Source: Planctomycetia bacterium (GTDB taxonomy: Bacteria; Planctomycetota; UBA1135; GCA-002686595). Taken from it: a DNA stretch of 31,011 nt. The DNA lies in contig SXKQ01000022.1 in assembly GCA_005778045.1 (NCBI GenBank), positions 1-31,011 on the forward strand, in the 5' to 3' direction. Shown here one piece after another: positions 1-8,477 of the stretch. The translations under genes were made by a program, and so were the position numbers. The notes beneath the pieces were generated by a model. The model ran no database searches. It saw only the letters and a program-made list of their open reading frames with translations, and was not told where the DNA came from. The first letter of the stretch is position 1, and each line of letters opens with the position of its first letter.

Positions 1-485
1 ATCCCGTGTGCCCCCGCCTGGTCAGTTCCATGTCGGCTGCCGCGAAGCAGGCAGGCATCAAGCATGTCGTCGGCGGTACCTATCTCGCCATGGAAGGTCC
101 GCAGTTTTCAACATTTGCCGAGTCCAATCTCTATCGTTCTTGGGGCTGCAGCGTGATCGGCATGACAGCAATGCCGGAAGCAAAGCTCGCACGCGAGGCG
201 GAGCTCTGCTACTCCACGATCGCGATGGCCACGGACTACGACTGCTGGCACGAGGAGCACGAGGCCGTCACCGTCGAGGCCGTGATCGCCGTGATGGGGC
301 GCAACGTGGGCAATGCCAAGGCGCTCGTGAAGGCGGCCGCTCCGCGCATGCCGGCCCAGCGGACGTGCGGCTGCGGCAGTGCGCTGCGCCACGCGATCAT
401 GACCGCGAAGGACCGCATTCCGCAGGCGGCCCGCGAGCGCCTCGGACTCATGATCGACAAGTACGTCGGGCCACAGCAGGGCTGA
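1..485 (+). CDS. mtnP: S-methyl-5'-thioadenosine phosphorylase, C-terminal part (5' end outside window)
   Basis: This is the C-terminal ~160 residues of a purine nucleoside phosphorylase-type enzyme of the MTAP family, which cleaves 5'-methylthioadenosine with phosphate to adenine and methylthioribose-1-phosphate in methionine salvage. The first complete codon is at position 3, and the frame already reads DPVCPRL, typical of the middle of MTAP. Diagnostic blocks follow: GGTYLAMEGPQFST, AESNLYRSWG, IGMTAMPEAKLAREAELCY and ATDYDCW. The tail has the CGCGSALRHAI segment seen in MTAPs. A GTG at position 6 is internal and is not a start. The gene ends in TGA only 6 nt before the next CDS, so the three plus-strand genes here are probably co-transcribed. 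A related phosphorylase of inosine or MTI is possible but the motifs favour MTA. Confidence 0.93.
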   Translation, partial: PVCPRLVSSMSAAAKQAGIKHVVGGTYLAMEGPQFSTFAESNLYRSWGCSVIGMTAMPEAKLAREAELCYSTIAMATDYDCWHEEHEAVTVEAVIAVMGRNVGNAKALVKAAAPRMPAQRTCGCGSALRHAIMTAKDRIPQAARERLGLMIDKYVGPQQG

Positions 486-491
486 GCGACC

Positions 492-2240
492 ATGGCAGGC
501 GCGCGCGATCTGGGGCTTGCCTGCGCGCTGGCGCTGCTCGCGCTCGGTTGCTCGTCGTCCGCGCTGCCGCGCGGCCTCGACGAGGCCGTACTGACCGGCG
601 AGGAGAACGCGTCGTCGTCGGTGAGTGAGCGACATCGCGGCCCTGGCGTCGTCGCGGGCGGCGAAGGCACGGCTCGTTTCGCTGCCGCGCTGCACGGGCG
701 CTTCGATCGAGAGCGCGCGCTCGAGCGTACGCGCTTCATCGATGGCTTCTACCGTGCGCCCGCCAACGACGGCTTCGAGGCCACGCTCGCTCGCGTCGAG
801 GCCGAACTGCGAGCCGCGGGCTTCGGAGCGAGCGACCAGCTGCTGCTCGAGTGGCTCGCGCAGCCGATGCAGACGCGCGCCGGAGCGCCGTCCTTGGCGT
901 GGACGCCCGTATCGGGTCGGATCGAGCTGCGCGGCGCGCGCGGTCAGCAGGTGCTGCATGCCTTCTCCGCGTCCGGCGATCGCGATCGCGTGATGCTGCC
1001 GGTGGGCACGCCGAGCTGCGATGTCGAGGGCGCGCTCGCCTTCTCGCTCGACGAGCTCGACGCAGGCGAGGTGCTTGTGACCGACGCGTCGCCCGACGGC
1101 GGTGCGCTGCGCGGGGCGAGCGAGAAGGGCGCGGTCGCCGTACTGTCGGCCTTCTTGGCGAAGTTCAACGTCGATCCCAGTGGCGCGGAGCGGCACCTCG
1201 ACGCGATCCAGTATCGCGGCATGCGCGGCACGCTGCCCGTGGCGATGATCTCCGCGCGCTCGCTGGCGGCGATCCGAGACGCGCACGCGAAGGACCCCGC
1301 CGTGCGCATCGCCTATCGGGCGGAGGTGAAGCTCGACGAGCGACCACTGCGCACACTCGTCGCGACCGTGCTCGGCGCGGATCGGGCGCAGGAAGCGGTC
1401 GCGATCGCGGCGCACGTGCAGGAGCCGGGTGCGTGCGACAACGCGAGTGGCGTCGCGGGTGTGTGCGAGGCGGCGATCGCGCTCGCCGGCGCGCTGCGCG
1501 AGGGCGCGATCGAGTCGCCGTCGCGCTCGATCGTGTTCCTGTTCGGCGACGAGTTCACGCAGAGCTCGATGTGGCTCGACGCGACCGCGCGCAAGCCGGT
1601 CGTCGGCATCTCGGCGGACATGCTCGGAGAGTCGCGCGCGCGCACGGGAGCGCTGCCCCTGCTCGAGCGTATGCCGGATCCAGGCGCAGTACAGCCGCTG
1701 CCGCCCGACGAGCACACGGCCTGGGGCGGACGGACCTACTCGGAGGCGAAGCTCTCGCCCGCGGGACTGAACGTGGTCGCGCGCTGCGCCCTGCTCGACG
1801 TCGCTGATCTCGAGCCCGGTTGGGAGACCGCCGAGCATCCCTACGAGGGTGGCAGCGATCACTCGGAGTTTCTCGGCCGCGGGATCCCGGGCGTGCTGTT
1901 CTGGCACTTCACCGACTTCGCGTACCACACAAGCCTCGACCGCATCGAGCATGTCGATGCCGACGAGCTGCGCCGCATGAGCGTCGCCGTCGTGACAACG
2001 GCGCTGGCGGTCGCGGATCCGCGGCCGCTCGATCTCGACCGCTACCTGCGCACGAATAACGAGGAACGCAAGCTGCGCGTCCAAGCGGCGCTCGACGCCG
2101 GCGATGCCAAGCTCGCCGAGCTGTGGCGCACGTGGACCGATGGCGCGCGGCAGTGGCTGCGCATCGAGTGCATGCGGATCCCGGCCGAGGAGCTTGCTCC
2201 GCCGCCGGCCGCGTCGAACACTGTCCCCACGAAGGAGTGA
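492..2240 (+). CDS. Lipoprotein M28-family metallopeptidase (aminopeptidase-like)
   Basis: A 582-residue predicted exported zinc peptidase. The N-terminus is a hydrophobic signal ending ALGC at Cys20, so it is probably a lipoprotein. The C-terminal half carries the M28 co-catalytic zinc site: His308 and Asp316 in AHVQEPGACDNASG, an acidic pair Asp353-Glu354 in FLFGDEF, Asp376 in SADMLGE and the last ligand His479 in AYHTSLDRI. The QEPGA.DNASG wording is typical of M28 peptidases from soil and aquatic bacteria. The ~270 residues before it may hold an inserted protease-associated-type domain, but I cannot assign one. The ATG at 492 was chosen because it gives the signal peptide; no clear Shine-Dalgarno precedes it. 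Its TGA lies within the ribosome-binding region of the next gene, indicating coupling. The exact substrate is unknown. Confidence 0.9.
   Translation: MAGARDLGLACALALLALGCSSSALPRGLDEAVLTGEENASSSVSERHRGPGVVAGGEGTARFAAALHGRFDRERALERTRFIDGFYRAPANDGFEATLARVEAELRAAGFGASDQLLLEWLAQPMQTRAGAPSLAWTPVSGRIELRGARGQQVLHAFSASGDRDRVMLPVGTPSCDVEGALAFSLDELDAGEVLVTDASPDGGALRGASEKGAVAVLSAFLAKFNVDPSGAERHLDAIQYRGMRGTLPVAMISARSLAAIRDAHAKDPAVRIAYRAEVKLDERPLRTLVATVLGADRAQEAVAIAAHVQEPGACDNASGVAGVCEAAIALAGALREGAIESPSRSIVFLFGDEFTQSSMWLDATARKPVVGISADMLGESRARTGALPLLERMPDPGAVQPLPPDEHTAWGGRTYSEAKLSPAGLNVVARCALLDVADLEPGWETAEHPYEGGSDHSEFLGRGIPGVLFWHFTDFAYHTSLDRIEHVDADELRRMSVAVVTTALAVADPRPLDLDRYLRTNNEERKLRVQAALDAGDAKLAELWRTWTDGARQWLRIECMRIPAEELAPPPAASNTVPTKE
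2232..2237 (+). promoter_or_regulatory. Shine-Dalgarno AAGGAG deciding the asparaginase start
   Basis: AAGGAG lies 5 nt before the ATG at 2243 and directly abuts the stop codon of the M28 gene. It fixes the start at 2243 rather than the in-frame upstream codon at 2123, which would lie inside the M28 gene and hide the Tat signal. Confidence 0.85.
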
Positions 2241-2242
2241 CC

Positions 2243-3394
2243 ATGAGCCAGAGCGAATCCATGCCGTCCACGGGTCTCGATCGTCGCGCGCTGCTCGGTG
2301 GGGGTGCAGCGGCCGCCGCAGCGCTCGCCTGCCAGTCGACCGCGCAGGTTGCGGCGCAGGCTCCGTCGCCTGCCGGTCCTGCGAGCTCCGCGTCCGCTCC
2401 GCGCAAGGGCTACCCGGCGATGGTCGGAAGCGCGAACGCGCTCGCCGGCATGAAGCTCCACTACCAGAAGCTCGTCGACGGCTGCGATCCGCTCGATGCG
2501 GCGATCGAGGTGGTGAAGGTCACCGAGGCCGATCCGGGAGATACGAGCGTGGGACTCGGGGGCCTCCCGAATGAGGAGGGCGTCGTGCAGCTCGATGCAG
2601 CCTGCATGCACGGGCCCACGCACAACTCCGGTGCAGTCGCTTGCATCGAGAACATCCTGCACCCCAGCGAAGTCGCGCGGCTCGTGATGGAGCGCACGGA
2701 CCATTGCCTGCTCGTGGGCGAGGGCGCCTACAAGTTCGCGCGCGCCCATGGACACCCGCACGTCGAGCTCCTGACGGAGTCGACGCGCAAGAAGTGGCTC
2801 GAGTGGCGCGAGCGGCACTCGAATGACGATGACTGGCTCCCGCCGGCGAAGGACGAGCGCAACGTGCGACTCGAGCGGACGCTGCGCTATGTGGCGGAGC
2901 TCGAGCGGCAGGGTTACGACCATGCGTGGGGCACGATCCACTGCTCGGCGCTGTCCGTGCGCGGCGAAGTGGCCTGTACGACGACCACCAGCGGGTTGGC
3001 GTGGAAGATCCCCGGTCGCGTCGGTGACTCGCCGATCATTGGTGCGGGCTTGTACTGCGACTCGGAGGCCGGCAGCGCTGGCGCCACGGGTCGTGGTGAG
3101 TCCTCGATCCTCTCGCTGGCGAGCGCCACGATGGTCGAATATTTGCGCCGTGGCGCGGCTCCACTCGATGCGGGTCTCGAGACGGCGCGGCGCGTCGTGC
3201 GGCAAGTCGAGCGCCAGGCACGCTGGCAGCCGGCGCTGATGGGGGCGGACGGCAAGCCGAGCTTCGGCCTGCACCTGTACGTGCTCGGCCTCGATGGTCG
3301 CACGGCGGGCGTCACGCTTCAGGGCGGCGGCAGCTACGCGGTCGCCGATCCCGAGCGCGGGCCGCGACTCGAGCCGCTCGTGCCCCTGCTCTGA
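2243..3394 (+). CDS. N4-(beta-N-acetylglucosaminyl)-L-asparaginase-like Ntn hydrolase, Tat-exported
   Basis: A 383-residue protein of the glycosylasparaginase family (Ntn hydrolases), which release aspartate from GlcNAc-Asn linkages or act as isoaspartyl peptidases. The precursor self-cleaves before a threonine that becomes the nucleophile. Here the cleavage site is Gly230/Thr231 in AWGTIHCSAL, followed by the family signature TSGLAWKIPGRVGDSPIIGAG and GATGRGE. Upstream are GLGGLPNEEGVVQLDA and HPSEVARLVME, also typical. The N-terminus has twin arginines (Arg14-Arg15 in DRRALLGGG), a poly-alanine hydrophobic stretch and ALAC ending at Cys30, suggesting Tat export and possibly lipidation. The segment after the nucleophile (IHCSA) differs from the common IGMVA form, so specificity may differ. 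It follows the secreted M28 peptidase, consistent with degradation of external glycoprotein or peptide. It ends 7 nt from the convergent EF-hand gene. Confidence 0.9.
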   Translation: MSQSESMPSTGLDRRALLGGGAAAAAALACQSTAQVAAQAPSPAGPASSASAPRKGYPAMVGSANALAGMKLHYQKLVDGCDPLDAAIEVVKVTEADPGDTSVGLGGLPNEEGVVQLDAACMHGPTHNSGAVACIENILHPSEVARLVMERTDHCLLVGEGAYKFARAHGHPHVELLTESTRKKWLEWRERHSNDDDWLPPAKDERNVRLERTLRYVAELERQGYDHAWGTIHCSALSVRGEVACTTTTSGLAWKIPGRVGDSPIIGAGLYCDSEAGSAGATGRGESSILSLASATMVEYLRRGAAPLDAGLETARRVVRQVERQARWQPALMGADGKPSFGLHLYVLGLDGRTAGVTLQGGGSYAVADPERGPRLEPLVPLL

Positions 3395-3401
3395 GCGCGG
3401 T

Positions 3402-4583
3402 CTACTGCGGTCGCGCGCGCGGAGGCGTCGCGATCGCGGCCGCGAACTCGCGCGCGTCGATGACGCCATCCTCGTTCAGGTCGAGGGCGGCGAGCACCGC
3501 GCCGCCGCGCGTGCCGATGGCGGCCGAGCCCTGCAGCCGACGCAGGTCCTCGCTGGAGATGACTCCGTCCCCATCGACGTCGAGCCGCCGGAAGTGGGGC
3601 ACCGGGCCGGGGATCCAAGGCGGCAGCTCGACGCTCGAGGCGCTCGCCGGACGCTCCTGCACGCGGCCCAAGAGCTCCTCGAGCGTCTTCGGCGGCGTCT
3701 TCGCGTCGCCCGCGCCGCGCCCGACCTCCGGCGTCACGCGCGCGTAGCTCAGGATGCGAGCGAGCTGGAACAGCTCCTCTCCCGCCAGCCGTCCGTCGCC
3801 ATCTCCGTCGGCCGCGCGCAGCAGCGCCTTCGCGTCGTTCTCGGGGTTGCGCGAGCCGCCCTCGACCACCATGGCGGCGAGCTCGCGCGCATCGAGCGCG
3901 CCATCGCCGTCGAGATCGAACGCCTGTCGCAAGGCCTCGGCCGAGCGCGGCTCGTCGCTCGCGCTCTCCGGCTTGGGCCGGGGCAGTCGGAACATGCCGC
4001 TGCGGGCGACGATCTCGTCGTAGCGCAGCATGAACTCCCGCGAAGTGACGCGCCCATCGTGGTCGCGGTCATAGAGCGCGAACTCGGCCCGATCGGCGTC
4101 GATGGCATCGCGCATCTCGCGGTACGAGAGCCAGCCCGACTCGTCGTAGTCGATGCCGAGGAACACGGGGCGCTGCAGGTTGCGCCACTCTTGGGTGCCC
4201 GGCCGGACATCGCCGGGCAGGGTGAGCGTGGAGGGCTGGGCCGCGCTCGAGAGCTGCGACTGCGCAAGCTCGGAATCGGCCAGCTTCTTGTCGATCTCGG
4301 CCACGAGGTCGAGGAAGCGCCGCTCCCCGGCGGCCAGCGCGGCTCCCTTGGGCGCCGAGGTGACGGGCGCCGGCGCGTTGAGGTTGGCACCGAGCGGCGG
4401 TGCGGCGGGCAGGGTGCCGCCGATCAGGTTCTTCGAGGGGCCGAACACGCCCGTGAGGCCGGCGGTCGCGCGCTGGGGCCGCGGACGCCTGCGGCCGCCG
4501 CCGCGCCGCCCTTGGGCGAGCGCATCGGGCGTGAGCCCGATGGCGAGCAGGCAGGTCAGCGTGAGTAGGGTGCGGGTGCGCAT
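3402..4583 (-). CDS. Secreted protein with six EF-hand calcium-binding loops
   Basis: A 393-residue predicted exported protein. The start at 4583 gives a clean signal peptide (MRTRTLLTLTCLLAIGLTP, cleavage after ALA about residue 24); the in-frame ATG 60 nt upstream would bury it. An Arg/Pro/Gly-rich linker follows. Six DxDxDG-type loops are visible: 145-156 (DYDESGWLSYRE), 172-183 (DRDHDGRVTSRE), 223-234 (DLDGDGALDARE), 259-270 (DGDGDGRLAGEE), 335-346 (DVDGDGVISSED) and 368-379 (DLNEDGVIDARE). The first and last are imperfect at positions 3 or 5. No enzymatic domain is visible, so it is probably a calcium-binding or structural periplasmic protein. EF-hand proteins of this kind are abundant in Planctomycetota. 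It lies 68 nt downstream of lon on the same strand. Confidence 0.88.
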   Translation of the reverse strand: MRTRTLLTLTCLLAIGLTPDALAQGRRGGGRRRPRPQRATAGLTGVFGPSKNLIGGTLPAAPPLGANLNAPAPVTSAPKGAALAAGERRFLDLVAEIDKKLADSELAQSQLSSAAQPSTLTLPGDVRPGTQEWRNLQRPVFLGIDYDESGWLSYREMRDAIDADRAEFALYDRDHDGRVTSREFMLRYDEIVARSGMFRLPRPKPESASDEPRSAEALRQAFDLDGDGALDARELAAMVVEGGSRNPENDAKALLRAADGDGDGRLAGEELFQLARILSYARVTPEVGRGAGDAKTPPKTLEELLGRVQERPASASSVELPPWIPGPVPHFRRLDVDGDGVISSEDLRRLQGSAAIGTRGGAVLAALDLNEDGVIDAREFAAAIATPPRARPQ

Positions 4584-4651
4584 GGACAAGCTTGACAGCA
4601 GTATGGTGAAACGTGGACGGGGCACTCGCAAGGGTGGAGGCACGGCGCGAG

Positions 4652-7051
4652 CTAGCCCGAGCTTCGGCGTCGGCGCTCCGGGGCCGGCTCGGCCGCGGGT
4701 TCCGGTACGGGCTCGACCGTCAACGGCTTGCGCAACGAGAGCCCCCAGCTGATGGCCTCGCTGACGTGCTCGACCATGCGGATCTCCAGCCGTCGACGCA
4801 CCTCGCGCGGCAGGCGCTCGACGTCCTCGCGGTTGCGTTCAGGCACCACGACGGTGCGAATGCCGGCGCGCAGGGCAGCGAGCAGCTTCTCGCGCAGGCC
4901 GCCGATCGGGAGCACGGTGCCGTGCAGCGAGATCTCGCCGGTCATGGCCACGTCGTGGCGCACGGGCGTCCGGGTCAGCACGCTGACGAGGGCGGTCGCG
5001 ATCGCGATGCCAGCCGATGGGCCGTCCTTTGGGACGGCGCCGGCGGGGAAGTGGATGTGCAGGTCGAGACGCTCGAGGGCGTCCGGCTCCTGACCGATGC
5101 GCGGCAGCTGCATGCGCGTCCATGACAGCGCGGTCTGGACCGACTCGCGCATGACATCGCCGAGCGAGCCCGTGAGCACGATGCGTCCAGCGCCGGGCAT
5201 GAGCACGGTCTCGATCGGCAGGATCGAGCCGCCGACGTTGGTCCACGCGAGACCGGCGATGACGCCGATCTGCGGTGCGGTCGCGTGCACGAACGGATCG
5301 AGGTTCGGTGCACCGAGCAGGCTGGAGAGATGGATCTTCTCGACGTGCAAGGCGTGGCCCTCGCGCACGCGCGCGACCGCAGCCTTGCGCGCGAGACTGT
5401 CGAGGCAGCGCTGGAGCGCGCGCACCCCGGGCTCGGCCGTGTAGCTGCGGATGACCTCGACGAGCGCACCCTGCGAGACCGTCAGGTCGCGCGGAGCGAG
5501 GCCAGCTGACTCGCGCGCGCGCGGCAAGAGGTGCTCGCGAGCGATCGCGACCTTCTCGGTCTCCGTGTAGCTGCCGAATTCGATCAGCTCGAGCCGGTCG
5601 ATCAGCGCCTCGGGGATCGGCGAGAGGTCGTTCGCGGTGACGACGAACAGGCACTCGGAGAGGTCGAAGGGCACGCCGAGATAGTGGTCGACGAACTCTC
5701 GATTTTGCTCGGGGTCGAGGATCTCGAGCAGCGCGCTCGAGGAGTGGCTCCAGCCGGCGCCATGGATCTTGTCGAGCTCGTCGAGCAGCACGACCGGGTT
5801 GCGCACGCCCGAGCGCGCGATGCCGTTGAGTAGGCGGCCCGCGACGGAGCCCGCCTGCGACAGGTGCCGCCCGCGCAGCTCGCTCTCGTCCGCGCAGCCG
5901 CCGACGTGGATGTGCACGAACTTGCGTCCGAGCGCTTCTGCGACCGCGCGCCCCATGCTCGTCTTGCCGGTGCCTGATGGACCGAGGAAGCACAGCACGG
6001 TGCCGCGCGAGGTGCCGGAGAGGTGGCGCACCGCGAGAAACTCGCCGACGCGTTCCTTGACCTCGTCGAGGCCCGTGTGCGTGAGGTCGAGCGCGGTGAC
6101 GACGCGACGGAACTCGTCGGGCGTGGCCGTGGGGTCGACGGTGCGCGCGTTCCACGGCAGCTCGAGCAGCCACTCGATCCAGTTGCGGATACGGCTCGAT
6201 TCCTCGGTGCCGATGCCGCAGCGACGCAGGTGCGCGAGCTCGCGTGTGCAGGCACGCCGCGCCGTCTCTGGAATCTCCGCGGAGGCGATTTTCGACCCGA
6301 GCTCGCGCGCGAGCGCTTCCACGGGGTCGGCCTCGCCGAGCTCCATCTGGATCACGCGCAGCTGCTCGCGCAGCAGGCTGCGGCGCTTCTCCTCTTCGAC
6401 TTTTCCGTGCAGCGAGGCCGTGACCTCGCCGCGCGCGATCTCCTGCTCGAGCAGCTGGCCGAGTAGTTCGAGCCGCCGCAGCACGTCGGTCTCGACGAGC
6501 ATGCGTGCGCGATCGGCGTAGGAGAGATGCAGCTTGGCGGCCGCGAGATCGGCGAAGTGGCCGGCAGCGGAGGTATTGAGCGCGAGAACGCGTGGCAGTT
6601 CCGCCGAGTAGCGGCTGTCGACGCGTACTAGCTCGTGCACTTGCGCCATGGCGTGCTCGACCTCCGAGCCGAGCTCTGCGTCCGGGATGTGCGCGTAGGT
6701 GGGCTCGGAGGTCTCGACCTCGAACCAGCCGTTGGAGTCGTCGATCGAGCGCAGCACGACGCGGCGCATCCCCTGAAGCACCACGCGCTGGGAGCCATCG
6801 GGCATCTTGGTGCGGTCGAGCACGCGGCACAGGGTGCCGATGCGCGCGAGTTTCTGCGGCGCGGCCTCGCCCTCGAGGTCGAGCAGCGGCACCGCGACGA
6901 TGGGCGTGTCGTCCTCGGGGTGCTGGTCGATGCCGAGCAGGTTCTCGCGCCGTTGCAGGTCGAGCGTGGCGACGGAGCGCGGCAACACCACCGTGCTGCG
7001 CACGGCGAGGCAGAGCATCCGTACCGATCGGGGTGAGCGGGCGTGGGCCAT
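4652..7051 (-). CDS. lon: Lon-family ATP-dependent serine protease
   Basis: A 799-residue cytosolic AAA+ protease with the complete Lon layout: N-terminal substrate-binding domain (~1-200), helical linker, AAA+ module with Walker A GPSGTGKT (Lys363) and Walker B VVLLDELDK, then the protease domain with the Ser-Lys dyad Ser679 (PKDGPSAG) and Lys722 (GGLREKLLAALRAG). With the ATG at 7051 the dyad numbering matches E. coli Lon (Ser679/Lys722), which supports this start over the in-frame upstream codon at 7147; a further ATG at 7018 cannot be excluded. The AAA+ pore loop normally reading RTYxGxMPG is here LSQAGSVAG, so the aromatic translocation residue is Gln399. A proline/arginine tail follows the protease domain. 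The divergent pore loop suggests a second Lon paralogue rather than the housekeeping one. Confidence 0.95.
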   Translation of the reverse strand: MAHARSPRSVRMLCLAVRSTVVLPRSVATLDLQRRENLLGIDQHPEDDTPIVAVPLLDLEGEAAPQKLARIGTLCRVLDRTKMPDGSQRVVLQGMRRVVLRSIDDSNGWFEVETSEPTYAHIPDAELGSEVEHAMAQVHELVRVDSRYSAELPRVLALNTSAAGHFADLAAAKLHLSYADRARMLVETDVLRRLELLGQLLEQEIARGEVTASLHGKVEEEKRRSLLREQLRVIQMELGEADPVEALARELGSKIASAEIPETARRACTRELAHLRRCGIGTEESSRIRNWIEWLLELPWNARTVDPTATPDEFRRVVTALDLTHTGLDEVKERVGEFLAVRHLSGTSRGTVLCFLGPSGTGKTSMGRAVAEALGRKFVHIHVGGCADESELRGRHLSQAGSVAGRLLNGIARSGVRNPVVLLDELDKIHGAGWSHSSSALLEILDPEQNREFVDHYLGVPFDLSECLFVVTANDLSPIPEALIDRLELIEFGSYTETEKVAIAREHLLPRARESAGLAPRDLTVSQGALVEVIRSYTAEPGVRALQRCLDSLARKAAVARVREGHALHVEKIHLSSLLGAPNLDPFVHATAPQIGVIAGLAWTNVGGSILPIETVLMPGAGRIVLTGSLGDVMRESVQTALSWTRMQLPRIGQEPDALERLDLHIHFPAGAVPKDGPSAGIAIATALVSVLTRTPVRHDVAMTGEISLHGTVLPIGGLREKLLAALRAGIRTVVVPERNREDVERLPREVRRRLEIRMVEHVSEAISWGLSLRKPLTVEPVPEPAAEPAPERRRRSSG

Positions 7052-7177
7052 GGGGACAGGCCCGCGTGGGGCCCATGAAGGCCTTTTCGGGCGCGCGAGG
7101 GGCCCGGGTTGCGCCCGAATGGCGGGCGGCGGGCACAAGCGTGCCACGCGCGCCTCGGAGGGCCCTTGGGAAACGTT

Positions 7178-7204
7178 CTAAGTCGTTCTCGGGGCGAGAC
7201 TTAG
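7178..7204 (-). terminator. Interrupted palindrome between the aminotransferase and lon
   Basis: CTAAGTC (7178-7184) and GACTTAG (7198-7204) form a perfect 7-bp inverted repeat; inside it CTCG/CGAG can pair further around a GGG loop. It begins 14 nt after the aminotransferase stop, on the minus strand, and is followed there by AACGTTTCCC. It could be a weak terminator or an operator for lon. There is no long T-run, so the role is uncertain. Confidence 0.4.
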
Positions 7205-7217
7205 ATCGAAGTGCAAC

Positions 7218-8354
7218 TCAGCGCGCCGCGCTGCGCAGGACTTCGCTGACCCGGTCGATGTCCGCGTCCGAGAGGAACGGGTGGACCGGCAGGCACAGCA
7301 CCTCGCGCGCGAGGCGCTCGGCGTTGGGGAAGTCGCCCGGACCGTACCCCCAGGGCTTGGCGGCTTCCTGCAGGTGCACGGGGCTGGGGTAGTGCACGCC
7401 GGCGAAGATTTGCGCCGCAGCGAGGTCCGCGAGCACCGCCTCGCGCGTGCGCTCGCCGCTGATGCACACCGTGTACTGGTGGTAGGTGTGGAACGCACCC
7501 GGCACGACCCGCATCAGCCTGATCGCCGGATGGTCCGCGAGGTTGCGGTCGTAGCGCGCCGCGTTGGCGCGACGGCGCTCGTTCCAGCTCTCAAGGTGCG
7601 GCAGCTTTACGTTCAGGATCGCGGCCTGAATGGCCTGCAGGCGCGAGTTGGTGCCGATGCGCGTGTGCACGTACTTCGCGGGAGAGCCATGGTCGCGCAG
7701 CTCGCGCAGGTTCTTGGCCACGGCCGCGCTCTGGGTGAGCACCATGCCGCCTTCGCCCGCCGCACCGAGGTTCTTCGTCACGTAGAACGAGAATGTACCG
7801 GCATCGCCGAGCGTGCCGCAGGCCACGCCATCGCGACGCGAGCCGTGGGCCTGCGCGCCGTCCTCGAGCAGCAAGAGCTGCTTCTCGTCACACAGCGCGC
7901 GGAAGGCCTTCATGTCGGCGAGCTGGCCGTAGAGGTGCACGGGCAAGATGCAGGTCGTGCGCGGCGTGAGCGCCGCGCGCGCCTTGGCGGGGTCGAGCAG
8001 CGCCGTCTCGATGTCGACGTCGGCGAGCACGGGCCGCGCGCCCATGAGCGCGATCGAGGCGGCCGAGGCAAAGAACGTAAAGGGGCTCGTGACGACGTCG
8101 TCGCAGGGCTTGACGCCGATGGCGAGCAAACCGAGCCACAGGGCATCGGTGCCGGTTCCGACGGCGATGCCGTGGGCCACGCCGTGGAAGGTCGCGAAGT
8201 TGCGCTCGAGGGTCTCGACCTCCGGTCCGAGGACGTACTTGCCCGAGTCGAGCGCGCGCAGCACGGCCTCGTGCAGGGCCGGGCCGAGCGAGGCGCGCTC
8301 GGCTGCGAGATCGACGGGGGCGATGGGAGTCAACGCGCTGACGGTGCTGGGCAT
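7218..8354 (-). CDS. DegT/DnrJ/EryC1/StrS-family PLP-dependent sugar aminotransferase
   Basis: A 378-residue fold-type I aminotransferase that places an amino group on a keto-sugar nucleotide, usually for cell-surface polysaccharide or secondary-metabolite sugars. The start of the fold is typical (PVDLAAERASL, then SGKYVLGPEVETLE), followed by GTGTDALWLGL, VVTSPFTFFASAASI, PVHLYGQLADM and LLEDGAQAHGS. The PLP-binding lysine is Lys194 in FYVTKNLGAAGEGG. RIGTNSRLQAIQAAIL and the C-terminal VHYPSPVHLQ motif complete the family set. The ATG at 8354 is preferred over an upstream in-frame codon at 8411 because the conserved region begins right after it. The specific sugar cannot be told from sequence. 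It heads a minus-strand group and is divergent from the metallopeptidase gene at 8478, with a 123-nt intergenic region that must contain both promoters. Confidence 0.92.
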   Translation of the reverse strand: MPSTVSALTPIAPVDLAAERASLGPALHEAVLRALDSGKYVLGPEVETLERNFATFHGVAHGIAVGTGTDALWLGLLAIGVKPCDDVVTSPFTFFASAASIALMGARPVLADVDIETALLDPAKARAALTPRTTCILPVHLYGQLADMKAFRALCDEKQLLLLEDGAQAHGSRRDGVACGTLGDAGTFSFYVTKNLGAAGEGGMVLTQSAAVAKNLRELRDHGSPAKYVHTRIGTNSRLQAIQAAILNVKLPHLESWNERRRANAARYDRNLADHPAIRLMRVVPGAFHTYHQYTVCISGERTREAVLADLAAAQIFAGVHYPSPVHLQEAAKPWGYGPGDFPNAERLAREVLCLPVHPFLSDADIDRVSEVLRSAAR

Positions 8355-8477
8355 GGGAAACCTATGGAAGGACCTCAAATGGTGCAATACGCGCATCGCA
8401 AGCGCAAACATCGAGTGGCGGCCGACGCGGTAGTCGCCGTGCTGCGGCCGGATTTCGGCCCTGCTACTCTCTGCGCG

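Noticed and set aside
108..2084. 658-residue open frame on the minus strand
   Set aside because: Antisense shadow of the mtnP and M28 genes; composition is Arg/Ala/His-rich without motifs.
3294..4568. 424-residue open frame on the plus strand
   Set aside because: Antisense to the EF-hand gene, whose six calcium loops identify the true strand.
7171..7204. CIRCE heat-shock operator upstream of lon
   Set aside because: The palindrome CTAAGTC-N13-GACTTAG does not match the TTAGCACTC-N9-GAGTGCTAA consensus.
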